Origin: Nonomuraea basaltis | Lineage (GTDB): Bacteria > Actinomycetota > Actinomycetes > Streptosporangiales > Streptosporangiaceae | Direction: 5' to 3' | Length of the DNA: 64,000 nucleotides | Assembly (NCBI RefSeq): GCF_005893125.1 | Contig: NZ_VCJS01000016.1 | Coordinates: 44,481 to 108,480, forward strand | Shown here: positions 42,467 to 50,688 of the stretch, piece after piece | How the letters are laid out: each line of letters starts with the position of its first letter | How positions within the stretch are numbered: the first letter of the stretch is position 1 | Translations under genes and position numbers: made by a program | Notes under the pieces: model-generated | Databases searched by the model: none | Told to the model about the DNA's origin: nothing | The model's input: only the letters and a program-made list of their open reading frames with translations

Positions 42467-42850
42467 TTATCGCCGTCTTGGGTCCGGCGTGCCGGGCAGG
42501 ACACGCGCCCGCTTGGGGCGCGGCACGCCGGGCCGGTCCTCCGCGCCGGATGTCCGCCCGGCCGCCGCGCCCTGGTCGTCCGTGGCGGCGTCGCGGTGAT
42601 CCCCTTCGCCGGCGACCGGTTCGATCAGGTCCTCGATCGTGCAGTCCAGGATGTCCAGCAGGGCCATCAGCACGCGCAGGTTCAGCCGTTCCGGCCGCTC
42701 GACGACCAGCCGGTAGACCTGGCTCTGCGACAGCTTGAAGCCCCGCTCGGCCAGCGGCGGCCGCAGGTCCGTGGTGGCGTACATGCCGCGCTCGGCCATG
42801 ACCTTGCGCAGCCGCCAGCGGTAGTCCAGCTTCGCCGCGTGCTCCGTCAC
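42467..42850 (-). CDS. XRE-type helix-turn-helix regulator, integrase-associated
   Basis: A 127-residue protein with an N-terminal Cro/C1-type domain (LDYRWRLRKVMAERGMYATT, LAERGFKLSQSQVYRLVVER, MALLDILDCTIEDLIEPV) and a disordered, charged tail. GTG 42850 overlaps the integrase stop. This small regulator is a common companion of tyrosine recombinases of actinomycete elements. Confidence 0.8.
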   Translation of the reverse strand: MTEHAAKLDYRWRLRKVMAERGMYATTDLRPPLAERGFKLSQSQVYRLVVERPERLNLRVLMALLDILDCTIEDLIEPVAGEGDHRDAATDDQGAAAGRTSGAEDRPGVPRPKRARVLPGTPDPRRR

Positions 42851-43649
42851 ACCGGCTCTTCTCTGTGGACGGCGTCCGCGGCGCAGCGGTGCCCGACCTG
42901 CTCCTGCACGAACGCCGGATCGGCGCCGTCCTCGACCAGATGGGCCATGTACGCGTTGCGCATGCACAGCGGCGTCAACGCCCCGTCCAGGCCGAGCGCG
43001 TCCCGGTAGGTCGCGAACCGCTGCTCGATCTCCCTGGCCCGCAAGCGCCCGCCCCGCTCCGTCAGCCACAGCGCGGGCCGATGGCCGGCACGGTAGCGGG
43101 GCCGGACGTCGGCCAGGTACGCCTGGACCGCCTCCACCGCCCACGGCATCACGCTGAGGATCGTCCGCCGCCGTGGTGGCTGGCCACGGGTTCGCCCGCT
43201 GGCCCTCACGTACAGGGAGCCGAACCGGCCCAGCTCCGGAGCGTCGGCGTGGGAGTGGAAGTCGGTCACGTCCAGCCCGGACGCCTCCGAGCCGCGCAGC
43301 CCCCAGGCGTAGACGACCTTGAAGACGGTGACGTCCCGATAGCGGGCTCGCAGAAGATCCGCAGCGCGGACTGGTAGCCGCGCACGGTCGACTCGGCCCG
43401 GCGCAGCTCCACGGTCAGCTGGGCGATCCATAGATCGAAGTGCTCGCGAGACCACTGCCAGGGGTACGCGCCGCTGAACGCGGCGAACCGGCGCACGATC
43501 TGCTCGCGGAAGAGGAGCGTCGACTGCTGGAAACGCCCGGTGCCGCGCTGCTGCCGCGCCCACCCGTCGAGCATCGCCTCGAAGACGGCGTCCTCGGCGT
43601 GCGGCTGCGTGATCACGTCCCCGGGCGCCCCGCTCAGCGGCCCTGACAT
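42847..43649 (-). pseudogene. Tyrosine recombinase/integrase with internal deletion and frameshift
   Basis: Translation from ATG 43649 gives the core-binding domain (AMLDGWARQQRGTGRFQQST, WSREHFDLWIAQL, ESTVRGYQSALRIFCE). Near 43370 the frame changes and the catalytic domain resumes at RDVTVFKVVYAWGLRGSEAS, including the active-site Arg. Later it has CMRNAYMAHLVEDGADPAFV (the expected HxLR is degraded to CMRN) and QEQVGHR. The tyrosine nucleophile segment after GHR is lost. About 70 codons are missing at the junction. ATG 43649 overlaps the murF stop by one base. Confidence 0.8.
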
Positions 43650-45037
43650 CACGGAACTCCGGCTCTCGCCAGCTCGCGCGCGCACGCGGCGAGGCCGATC
43701 TCGCTGGAGGCCTTGACGAGCACCACGTCACCCGGTTCGAGGAGCTCGGTGGCCAGGGCGACGGCCGCGGCGGCGTCCGCGACCCGGTGGACGGCGACGC
43801 CCAGGTTGGCGGACTCGGCCTCCTGCGCCATCGCGACGGGGTCGCCCGTACCGACCGCGATCAGCACGTCGATCCCGAGCTCGGCCACGAGCCGCCCCAC
43901 CTGGGCGTGCCGGGCTCGGGAGGCGTCCGCCTGCTGCCCCATCGCACCGAGCACGGCCACGCTGCGGCGGGCGCCGGCCAGCGCCTTCAACGCGCGCAGC
44001 CCGGCCCGCATGGACTCGGGGTTGGCGTTGTAAGCGTCGTTGACGATCGTGACGCCGTCGGGCCGTTCGAGGATCTCCAGCCGCCCCGCCGAGCGCCGGG
44101 TGGCCTCCTTGAGCCCCTGGGCGATCTGCTCGGCGGACAGACCGAGCGTCGTGGCGACGGCCGCGGCGGCCAGGGCGTTGCTCACCTGGTGCTCGCCGAT
44201 GAGGTTCAGCTCGACCTGGGCGCGGCCGGTGGGAGTGATCAGCTCGAACGAGGGTCGTGCCCGGTCGTCCATCCGCACGTCGCCGGAGCGTACCTGCGCT
44301 CCGGCCGACCGGCCGTACAAGGTGATCCTGGCCCGGGTGCGGGCGGCCATGCCCACGACGTACGGGTCGTCGGCGTTGAGCAGCGCGACCCCGTCGGCGG
44401 GCAGCGCCTCCACCAGTTCCCCCTTGGCAGCGGCCACGTCCTCCAGCCCGCCTCCCATGCGGGACACGTGGGCGGCGCCGACGTTGAGGACCAGGCCCAC
44501 CGTCGGCGGCGCGATCCGGGTGAGATAGGTCAGGTCGCCCCGGCGCCCGGCGCCCATCTCCAGCACCAGGTAGCGGGTCGCGGCGTCGGCACGCAGCACG
44601 GTGAGCGGCAGCCCCAGCTCGTTGTTGAACGACCTGTCGGTGGCGACCGTCGGCGCGTGCCGTTCGAGCACCTGGGCCAGCAGGTCCTTGGTCGTGGTCT
44701 TGCCCACCGAGCCGGTCAGGGCGATCACGGTGGGGTCGAGGCGTTCGAGCGCCTGCCGGGCCAGCACGCCGAGCGCGTGCTGGACGTCACCGACCACGAG
44801 GGCGGGCACGCCGACGGGACGGGACGCCAGTACGGCGACGGCGCCGTCCGCGACGGCCTTGGCCGCGTAGTCGTGACCGTCCACGCGTGCGCCGGTCGTG
44901 GCGGCGAACAGGCCGCCGGGCACGACCTCGCGGGAGTCGACCGCCGAAGGGGCCGTGACCAGCGCGTCCGGGTCGCCGACGTCGTGCAGGCCGGCTCCCA
45001 GGAGCCGCGCGATCTCGCTCAGCGTCATGGGGATCAT
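43649..45037 (-). CDS. murF: UDP-MurNAc-tripeptide--D-Ala-D-Ala ligase MurF
   Basis: A 462-residue cytoplasmic Mur ligase that adds D-Ala-D-Ala to the peptidoglycan precursor. Motifs: SAVDSREVVPGGLFAA near residue 30, ATP loop TGSVGKTTTKDLLAQVL near 109, MGAGRRGDL near 160, and VNDAYNANPESMRAGL near 333. Overlaps ddl by ATGA. The pair stands apart from any division/cell-wall cluster here, so it may be a second copy. An integrase remnant begins at its stop codon but does not interrupt the gene. Confidence 0.93.
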   Translation of the reverse strand: MIPMTLSEIARLLGAGLHDVGDPDALVTAPSAVDSREVVPGGLFAATTGARVDGHDYAAKAVADGAVAVLASRPVGVPALVVGDVQHALGVLARQALERLDPTVIALTGSVGKTTTKDLLAQVLERHAPTVATDRSFNNELGLPLTVLRADAATRYLVLEMGAGRRGDLTYLTRIAPPTVGLVLNVGAAHVSRMGGGLEDVAAAKGELVEALPADGVALLNADDPYVVGMAARTRARITLYGRSAGAQVRSGDVRMDDRARPSFELITPTGRAQVELNLIGEHQVSNALAAAAVATTLGLSAEQIAQGLKEATRRSAGRLEILERPDGVTIVNDAYNANPESMRAGLRALKALAGARRSVAVLGAMGQQADASRARHAQVGRLVAELGIDVLIAVGTGDPVAMAQEAESANLGVAVHRVADAAAAVALATELLEPGDVVLVKASSEIGLAACARELARAGVP

Positions 45038-45990
45038 GAGCGACTCCTAGTCAGCGCCAGGTCGATGAGGCGGCGCAGCAGGTCGGGGTAGGCGACGCCG
45101 CTCGCCGCCCAGGCCTTGGCATAGACGGAACAGGAGGTGAAGCCGGGCATGGTGTTGATCTCCAGCAGGTACAGGCGGCCGGTGTCCTCCTCGTAGAGGA
45201 AGTCGACGCGGGACAGGCCATAGCCGCCGATCGCGCGGAAGGCGCGCAGCGACAGCTCCCGCACCTCCTCGGCCACCGGCTCGGGCAGCGCGGCCGGGAT
45301 GGTGGCGATGTCGGCCGGGCTGAGGTACTTGGTCTCGTAGTCGAGCCAGTCGCCGCCGACGATGAGCTCGCCTGGCACCGAGGCCCCCGGGGTGTCGTAG
45401 CCGCCGAGCACGCCGCAGATCAGCTCCCGCGCCCGCACGCCCTGCTCGACGACCACCACCCGGTCGTAGGTGAACGCCAGCTCGACGCCCGCGCGCAGCT
45501 CCTCCATGGAGGTGACGCGGGAGATGCCGATGGAGGAGCCCAGGTTGGCCGGTTTGACGTACATCGGCCAGTCGAGCGCCTTCACCACGCTCCGGTGGTC
45601 GGTCGTGGCGCGCCATTCGTGCTCGGTGAACCACACGTGCGGGGTGACCGGAAGGTCCTCAGCCAGGAACGCGCGCCGCATCGCCACCTTGTCCATGGCC
45701 ACGGCCGAGGCCAGCACCCCGCAGCCCACGTACGGGAGGCCGAGCGTCTCCAGGTGCCCCTGCAGCACGCCGTCCTCGCCGTACGGCCCGTGCAGCACGG
45801 GGAAGACCACGTCGGCCATGTCGCGGCGCAGCTCCGTCGGCCACCCGCCATGGCGGTCGATGATGATGGGGAAGGGCTCGTACAGGCTCCTCGGCAGGGC
45901 GTCGAGCACCGCCTGCGCCGACTGCAGCGACACCTGGTGCTCGGCGGACGGCCCGCCCGCGAGCACGGCCACGCGCAGGCGCTCGGTCAC
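45034..45990 (-). CDS. ddl: D-alanine--D-alanine ligase
   Basis: A 318-residue ATP-grasp ligase. VLAGGPSAEHQVSLQSAQAV at the start, VFPVLHGPYGEDGVLQGHLE near residue 60, YVKPANLGSSIGISRV near 150, and RVDFLYEEDTGRLYLLEINT with MPGFTSCS near 270. The omega-loop region reads WLDYETKYLS, with the tyrosine typical of D-Ala-D-Ala ligases rather than the VanA-type D-lactate ligases. GTG 45990 starts it. Feeds its product directly to MurF. Confidence 0.93.
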   Translation of the reverse strand: MTERLRVAVLAGGPSAEHQVSLQSAQAVLDALPRSLYEPFPIIIDRHGGWPTELRRDMADVVFPVLHGPYGEDGVLQGHLETLGLPYVGCGVLASAVAMDKVAMRRAFLAEDLPVTPHVWFTEHEWRATTDHRSVVKALDWPMYVKPANLGSSIGISRVTSMEELRAGVELAFTYDRVVVVEQGVRARELICGVLGGYDTPGASVPGELIVGGDWLDYETKYLSPADIATIPAALPEPVAEEVRELSLRAFRAIGGYGLSRVDFLYEEDTGRLYLLEINTMPGFTSCSVYAKAWAASGVAYPDLLRRLIDLALTRSRS

Positions 45991-46353
45991 GATGGATCAG
46001 CCTTTCCTTCATGTCATGGGAGAGGTCGCCGCGGGGTCCCGCCAGCCTGCCGAGCATCGGCTCTCCGGCTGACCAGTTCCCAGGCCATTTGCTGTCCAGT
46101 TCCTGGTCACGCCCCGCCGCGCTGGACGCCGGGACGCAGTGGACGCTCGCGCGCATGCGATTTGGCGGACACTCGCCCCTTGGGCGTCGCCGCCCGCCGG
46201 ATGGCGGCCATAAGAGGACCAGCGGCCGGCGGCCACGGGCGGATCAGGCGGTCAGATTTCGGCGATCCGGTGCTCACCGCCACCGATGCCGACGCCCACG
46301 GCGCGTACGTGCGGGCGTTGCCGGATTTCAGCCTGAGCGGAGCGGGCGGGACC
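45991..46353. other. Intergenic region between ddl and the LPMO gene
   Basis: About 360 bp upstream of ddl and downstream of the LPMO stop. No gene, repeat or clear palindrome is supported; a plus-strand open stretch reading DADAHGAYVRALPDF is too short to assign. Confidence 0.4.
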
Positions 46354-47154
46354 TCACCGGTGCCGCGGCCGCCCCGGCCCATGACGGCGGCGGCTCGACC
46401 GGAGGCCCACGATGATCGCCGCTCCGGCGCCGACGGCCAGGAGCGCGCCCACGCCTACCGGCCAGGGAAGGCCGCCGTGCTGGACGGTGGATTGGAGCGC
46501 GGGGGCGGGCCGGGGCCGCGCGCCGCCGCTCTTGCGGAAGATCACGTCCGAGCAGGAGTAATAGGTGTCGGGCGTGTCGGAGTTCTGCCAGATCGTGTAG
46601 ATCAGGTGGCGGCCGGTCCGGCCGGCGGGCAGGCGGCCCTTGATGACGTACGAGCCGTCGGTCAGCTTCGGGTCGGTGGACTTGAGGAACGGCTTGCGCT
46701 CCAGGTCGGACCACTTCAGCGGCTTGGCCGGGTCGTAGCCGGCACGAGTGACGTACAGCCGGAAGGTGCCCCGGTGCGGGATCGTGCCGCGGTATTTGAA
46801 GGTGAAGCGGGCCCCGGGCTTCACGGTGGTGGCGGGCCAGTCGGCGCGGGCGAGGTCGAGGCCCTTGAAGGCGGGGACGCCGCCGCTGCACAGCTTGCCG
46901 TCCGGGATCACCTCGCGGTCCCGGCCTGCGACGTTCGATACCCTGAGGTTGTCCCAATCGCCCGGCAGGGCCGTACCGCGCACCGCCGCGGCCGCGCGGC
47001 AGGCCGCCGACCCGGATGTCTTCGGGCTCTCGGCGCCGCAGGCGGCCGCCCGGCTGAGGGGGCTCTCCAGCGCGCCGTGCGCATCCGCCGGGCCCGTGAT
47101 CAGGGCCATCGACAACAGCAACCCGACGCCCGCGCTCGTGATCCGGTGCCGCAC
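46354..47154 (-). CDS. AA10 lytic polysaccharide monooxygenase with C-terminal membrane anchor
   Basis: A 266-residue copper enzyme. The signal peptide ends at ADA with H26 as the mature N-terminal histidine (HGALESPLSRAAAC), and the second brace histidine is in GTIPHRGTFRLYVTRAGYD near residue 130. The axial Phe is in SDVIF. Disulfide cysteines are present. After the catalytic domain a Pro-rich linker leads to a membrane helix (VGVGALLAVGAGAAIIVGL) and a basic tail. GGGGAGG precedes GTG 47154. AA10 enzymes oxidise chitin or cellulose; a membrane or wall anchor instead of a carbohydrate-binding module is unusual. Confidence 0.88.
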   Translation of the reverse strand: MRHRITSAGVGLLLSMALITGPADAHGALESPLSRAAACGAESPKTSGSAACRAAAAVRGTALPGDWDNLRVSNVAGRDREVIPDGKLCSGGVPAFKGLDLARADWPATTVKPGARFTFKYRGTIPHRGTFRLYVTRAGYDPAKPLKWSDLERKPFLKSTDPKLTDGSYVIKGRLPAGRTGRHLIYTIWQNSDTPDTYYSCSDVIFRKSGGARPRPAPALQSTVQHGGLPWPVGVGALLAVGAGAAIIVGLRSSRRRHGPGRPRHR

Positions 47155-47379
47155 GTGGCCGACCTCCCCACCTCGTCCCACCGTGAGGTACGGCCTCCCG
47201 CCCGGACCGGTTCAGATTGGATGCCGCCATCTCCGCACATCACGAATTCCCGGCGAAATGCCGCCCTGCATCATCGGCGGCCGACGGTCTCGGCCAGCCG
47301 CGCGATGCGCTGCCGCGTGTCCGGGCCGATCTCGGGGGCGGGCATCACGACCCCGGCGCCACCTTGCCTGATGACACCG

Positions 47380-47422
47380 AACAAGCGGGCCCGGCCCTCG
47401 TGGAGGACCGGGCCCGCTTGTT
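47380..47422 (-). terminator. Strong terminator of the cold-shock gene
   Basis: AACAAGCGGGCCCGG and CCGGGCCCGCTTGTT form a perfect 15-bp stem with an inner CCTC/GAGG pairing, 8 bp after the stop. Works as transcription end for the gene at 47431. Confidence 0.85.
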
Positions 47423-47430
47423 CACTGCCG

Positions 47431-47634
47431 TCAGACGGGAACGATGTTCTCCGCCTGCGGGCCCTTCTGGCCCTGGGTGATGTCGAAGCTCACCTTCTGG
47501 CCCTCCCGCAGCTCACGGTAGCCCTGGGCGGCGATGTTGGAGTAGTGGGCGAAGACGTCGGCGCCGCCGCCGTCCTGCTCGATGAAACCGAAGCCCTTTT
47601 CGGCGTTGAACCACTTGACGGTGCCAGTCGCCAT
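47431..47634 (-). CDS. Cold-shock protein
   Basis: A 67-residue CspA-type RNA chaperone. RNP1 is KGFGFIEQD and RNP2 DVFAHYS. It binds single-stranded nucleic acid and melts mRNA structures. Monocistronic, with a strong terminator after it and a long untranslated region before it that contains an inverted repeat, as expected for cold-shock mRNAs. Confidence 0.95.
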   Translation of the reverse strand: MATGTVKWFNAEKGFGFIEQDGGGADVFAHYSNIAAQGYRELREGQKVSFDITQGQKGPQAENIVPV

Positions 47635-47947
47635 GGCGATCTCCTCATAGGCGCAAAGCCGGAATCCACACCTCGCGAATCCCGTGTCGCCGCATTGACC
47701 CACCCGGAAATGACCGGCTAAACAAGAAATGCGCCCGACGCTACATACCGTCAGGCGCACACTAATTCATGGGTACCAAACTGCAACGGCATCACGCTAC
47801 CACAGGCCGGGTCAGAGGTTGGCTATTCGCAGGGCATGTCCTCGCGATGTTTCTCCGGGGGTCGCCTGCTTTCGTTCGCACCCCCGGACCACCGCCGTCG
47901 GCGCCGAGCTCGGCGGCCTGGTCGGCGCGTTTCTTCGCTTCATGAGC
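47635..47947. other. Cold-shock leader and intergenic region
   Basis: About 310 bp. GCGCCCGACG (47731-47740) pairs with CGTCAGGCGC (47749-47758) with one mismatch, about 100 bp upstream of the cold-shock start; it may be part of its 5' leader. Nothing else is seen before the next leftward gene ends at 47948. Confidence 0.5.
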
Positions 47948-48505
47948 TCAGCGCAGGGCGGGATTCGGCTCACGGCGGAAACGGTGGAGCGCGATCCCCG
48001 TCAGCAGGACGACGAGGCCGTGCCCGAGGCCGCCGGTGTAGCTGCCGTGCGGGTGAACCGGCACGTGCCACACCAGGGCGAGTCCGATCCCGATGGCCAG
48101 CGGCTGCGACAGGACCAGCGCCGCCCCTGCCCACCTGGGCAGCACGCCGGCGCGGAAGGTGGCGATCCCGAACAGCAGCAGCCCGAGAGAGAACAGGCCC
48201 GGCCCGACGGGGAACGAGATGGCCACCGTGGCCTCACTGCCCAGCAGGACGCCGATGTTCCCGACGGCGGAGGTCAGCATGCCCACGAGGGAGACGATCA
48301 GGCCGGTGCGGGCCAGGCGGCCGCTCCGGTGGCGCTGGGCCTGGTGGACGCCGGCCAGCACCACCCCGTACAGGGTCCACGGGATCAGGACGAGCGCGTC
48401 CCGGTACGCCTGCGGCGGTGGAGTGACGAACGATTCGACGGCCAGCGCGGCCCAGCCGAGGAAGCTGACGACCGCCATGGTGACGTACGGTGACGCGGTT
48501 TTCAT
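47948..48505 (-). CDS. Integral membrane protein, unknown
   Basis: About 185 residues with six predicted helices (YVTMAVVSFLGWAALAVESF, ALVLIPWTLYGVVLAGVHQA, and four more). HRSGRLARTGLIVSLVGMLT is a cytoplasmic loop with helix. The family is not recognised. I chose the ATG at 48505; a GTG three codons earlier is also possible. Confidence 0.75.
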   Translation of the reverse strand: MKTASPYVTMAVVSFLGWAALAVESFVTPPPQAYRDALVLIPWTLYGVVLAGVHQAQRHRSGRLARTGLIVSLVGMLTSAVGNIGVLLGSEATVAISFPVGPGLFSLGLLLFGIATFRAGVLPRWAGAALVLSQPLAIGIGLALVWHVPVHPHGSYTGGLGHGLVVLLTGIALHRFRREPNPALR

Positions 48506-48687
48506 GCCGTCCACCGTCGGGGTCGCGCCGGTCGGGCGTCATGAGGCGCCGGTCATCTCGAGGCCGGGACATATGGTCCCGGGACCCGGATCAAGGCGTG
48601 CCTTGATCCCGGGGTCCGCCCAGAGGGGGACACAGGGTGCTGCGCTGGGCTGATGACCGCCCGGACATGGTGTCCTAGGCTCCGCTC

Positions 48688-49929
48688 ATGGCCGACTCTC
48701 CCCCTTCCTCCTCGTGGACCGCCGCACCTGGCGGCGGCACCGGGCGACGTACGGTGAGGCTGGGGCCGATCGACTGGCTCGTCGCCGCCGTGATCGGCCT
48801 GTTCGCGCTGATGGAGGAGCTGAGAGGCTCCGCCGGCCTGCCCGAGCGGCCCGTCGTGGCGCTGTGGCTGGGCGGGGCGGCGCTGACGGCGATCCTGGTG
48901 CTGGTCCGGCGGCGGGCGCCGTTCGCGGTGGTGTGCTTGTTCACCGCCGCCAACATGGCGGTGTTCCTGCTGGCCCGGCAGCCGCCGGGGGCCTGGCAGT
49001 GGTACACCCAGTTGCTGCTGCTGTTCACGTTGCTCAGCTTGGTCCCGCTGGGGAGCTGGCGTGGGGTCGCCGGCCTGTTGATGACGGGTTTCTTCCTGAC
49101 GGGCCTGTTCGTGGGCACCACCACGAGCGGGGTGGAGGAGTACGCGGTCTCGGCCGTGATGGCGATGATCGCCGGTGGCGCGGGCGTCGCCGTGCGGCGG
49201 CACGGGCTGCGGGCAGACCTGGCCGACGCGCGCAGCGAGCTGATGGCCGCGCGCAGCGAGCTGCTCGCCAGGGAGGCGGTGGCCAGGGAACGCGCCCGCA
49301 TCGCCCGTGAGCTGCACGACATCATCGCGCACAGCGTCAGCGTCATGGTGCTGCAGGCCGGCGGCGTACGGATGATGCTGCCCAAGGACCGCCGCCAGGA
49401 GCAAGAGGCGCTGGTCTCGATCGAGGAGACGGGGCGCGGGGCGGTGGAGGAGCTGCACCGCATGCTGGGCCTGCTGCGGGCGGCGCCGGAGAGCGACGAG
49501 ACGGCGCCGCGGCCGACGCTGGACCGGCTGTCCGAGCTGGTGGCGCACCTGCGCTCCACCGGGCTGGACGTCGCGCTCCGGGTGGAGGGCGAGCCGGTGC
49601 CGCTGGCCGCGGGCCTGGACCTGTCCGCCTACCGCATCGTGCAGGAGGCGCTGACGAACATCCTCAAGCACGCCGGCCCCACCGAAGCCCTGATCAAGGT
49701 CACCTACGGGACCGGTGAGCTAAGCCTGGAGATCACCGACGAAGGGCCCAAGGATGGGCGCGCCGGGCCTGCGGTCCCATCGGGAGGCAACGGCCTGATG
49801 GGGATCAGGGAACGGGTGACGCTGTTCCACGGCGATCTCGACGCCGGGCCGCGCGAGGGCGGCGGATACCGCGTGCGCGCCGTGCTGCCGCTGCCGGCGA
49901 GCACCTCGGAGGCGGTGGGCGGCCGATGA
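48688..49929 (+). CDS. Sensor histidine kinase (NarL/DesK type)
   Basis: A 413-residue kinase with about six membrane helices in the first 165 residues, then a coiled linker and the HisKA_3 phosphoacceptor ARIARELHDIIAHSVSVMVL near residue 205. The ATPase domain has ALTNILKHAGPT and GNGLMGIRERV. No large outside sensor loop, so it may sense the membrane. ATGA-coupled to its response regulator. Confidence 0.92.
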   Translation: MADSPPSSSWTAAPGGGTGRRTVRLGPIDWLVAAVIGLFALMEELRGSAGLPERPVVALWLGGAALTAILVLVRRRAPFAVVCLFTAANMAVFLLARQPPGAWQWYTQLLLLFTLLSLVPLGSWRGVAGLLMTGFFLTGLFVGTTTSGVEEYAVSAVMAMIAGGAGVAVRRHGLRADLADARSELMAARSELLAREAVARERARIARELHDIIAHSVSVMVLQAGGVRMMLPKDRRQEQEALVSIEETGRGAVEELHRMLGLLRAAPESDETAPRPTLDRLSELVAHLRSTGLDVALRVEGEPVPLAAGLDLSAYRIVQEALTNILKHAGPTEALIKVTYGTGELSLEITDEGPKDGRAGPAVPSGGNGLMGIRERVTLFHGDLDAGPREGGGYRVRAVLPLPASTSEAVGGR

Positions 49930-50576
49930 TCGTCCGCCTCGTCATCGCCGACGACCAGGAGATGATCAGAGCGGGCCTGCGCATGGTGCTCGGCACGCAG
50001 GGCGACCTGGAGGTGGTCGGCGAGGCCCGCGACGGCCGGGAGGCGGTGGAGCTCGTCCGGCGGCTGCGCCCGGACGTGGCGCTGCTCGACATCGCGATGC
50101 CCGCCGTGACCGGGCTGACCGCGGCGCGGCAGATCATGACCCTGCCCGGCCCCCCGCGCGTCATCATGCTGACCACCTACGACAGCGACGACCACCTCGC
50201 CGCCGCCCTAGGCGCCGGGGTCAGCGGATTCCTGCTCAAGTCGTCGCCGCCGGAGCAGCTCTTCGCGGCCATCCACGCCGCCGTACGCGGCCAGGCGCTG
50301 CTCGACCCCGCCGTGACCCCCCGCGTCATCGCCGGGTACGCCGGGCGCGCCGCCCCCTCCAGCCTCGACGCGCTCACGCCGCGCGAGGTGGACATCCTGC
50401 GCCTGGTCGCCCGCGGCCTGTCCAACGCCGAGATCGCCGCCGCCCTGTTCATCACCCAGGCCACGGTCGGCACGCACATCAACCACCTCATGACCAAGCT
50501 GGCCCTGCGCACCCGCGCCCAGCTCGTCGCCCACGCCTACGAGTCCGGCCTGCTCCGCCCCGGAAAGCAGGAGTGA
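49926..50576 (+). CDS. NarL/LuxR-family response regulator
   Basis: A 216-residue regulator. Receiver: IADDQEMIRAG with the acidic pocket, phosphoacceptor Asp in ALLDIAMPA near residue 56, and Lys in LLKSSPP. Output: LTPREVDILRLVARGLSNAE and TQATVGTHINHLMTKL. It starts at ATG 49926, overlapping the kinase stop, and forms a dedicated pair with it. Next to a second, similar pair, probably from duplication. Confidence 0.93.
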   Translation: MIVRLVIADDQEMIRAGLRMVLGTQGDLEVVGEARDGREAVELVRRLRPDVALLDIAMPAVTGLTAARQIMTLPGPPRVIMLTTYDSDDHLAAALGAGVSGFLLKSSPPEQLFAAIHAAVRGQALLDPAVTPRVIAGYAGRAAPSSLDALTPREVDILRLVARGLSNAEIAAALFITQATVGTHINHLMTKLALRTRAQLVAHAYESGLLRPGKQE

Positions 50577-50688
50577 CCGTCAGCGTTCGAGCAGCAGCGC
50601 CAGCAAGGGCACGATCACCCAGGCCGCCCCCAAATTGGGACATTTCGTCCCGTGACCGCGGGACACGGCGGATGACACCATTCGAGTC

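Noticed and set aside
45034..45990. Ddl as a VanA-type D-Ala-D-Lac ligase
   Set aside because: The omega-loop region has the tyrosine of D-Ala-D-Ala ligases and no vanH or vanX is adjacent.
47255..47340. Minus-strand peptide GPDTRQRIARLAETVGRR before the cold-shock terminator
   Set aside because: Too short and without a start or family match to call a gene or remnant.
50580..50640. Minus-strand peptide ending WVIVPLLALLLER, possible tail of a lost membrane protein
   Set aside because: Only about 18 codons, no other blades or helices upstream; chance is likely.
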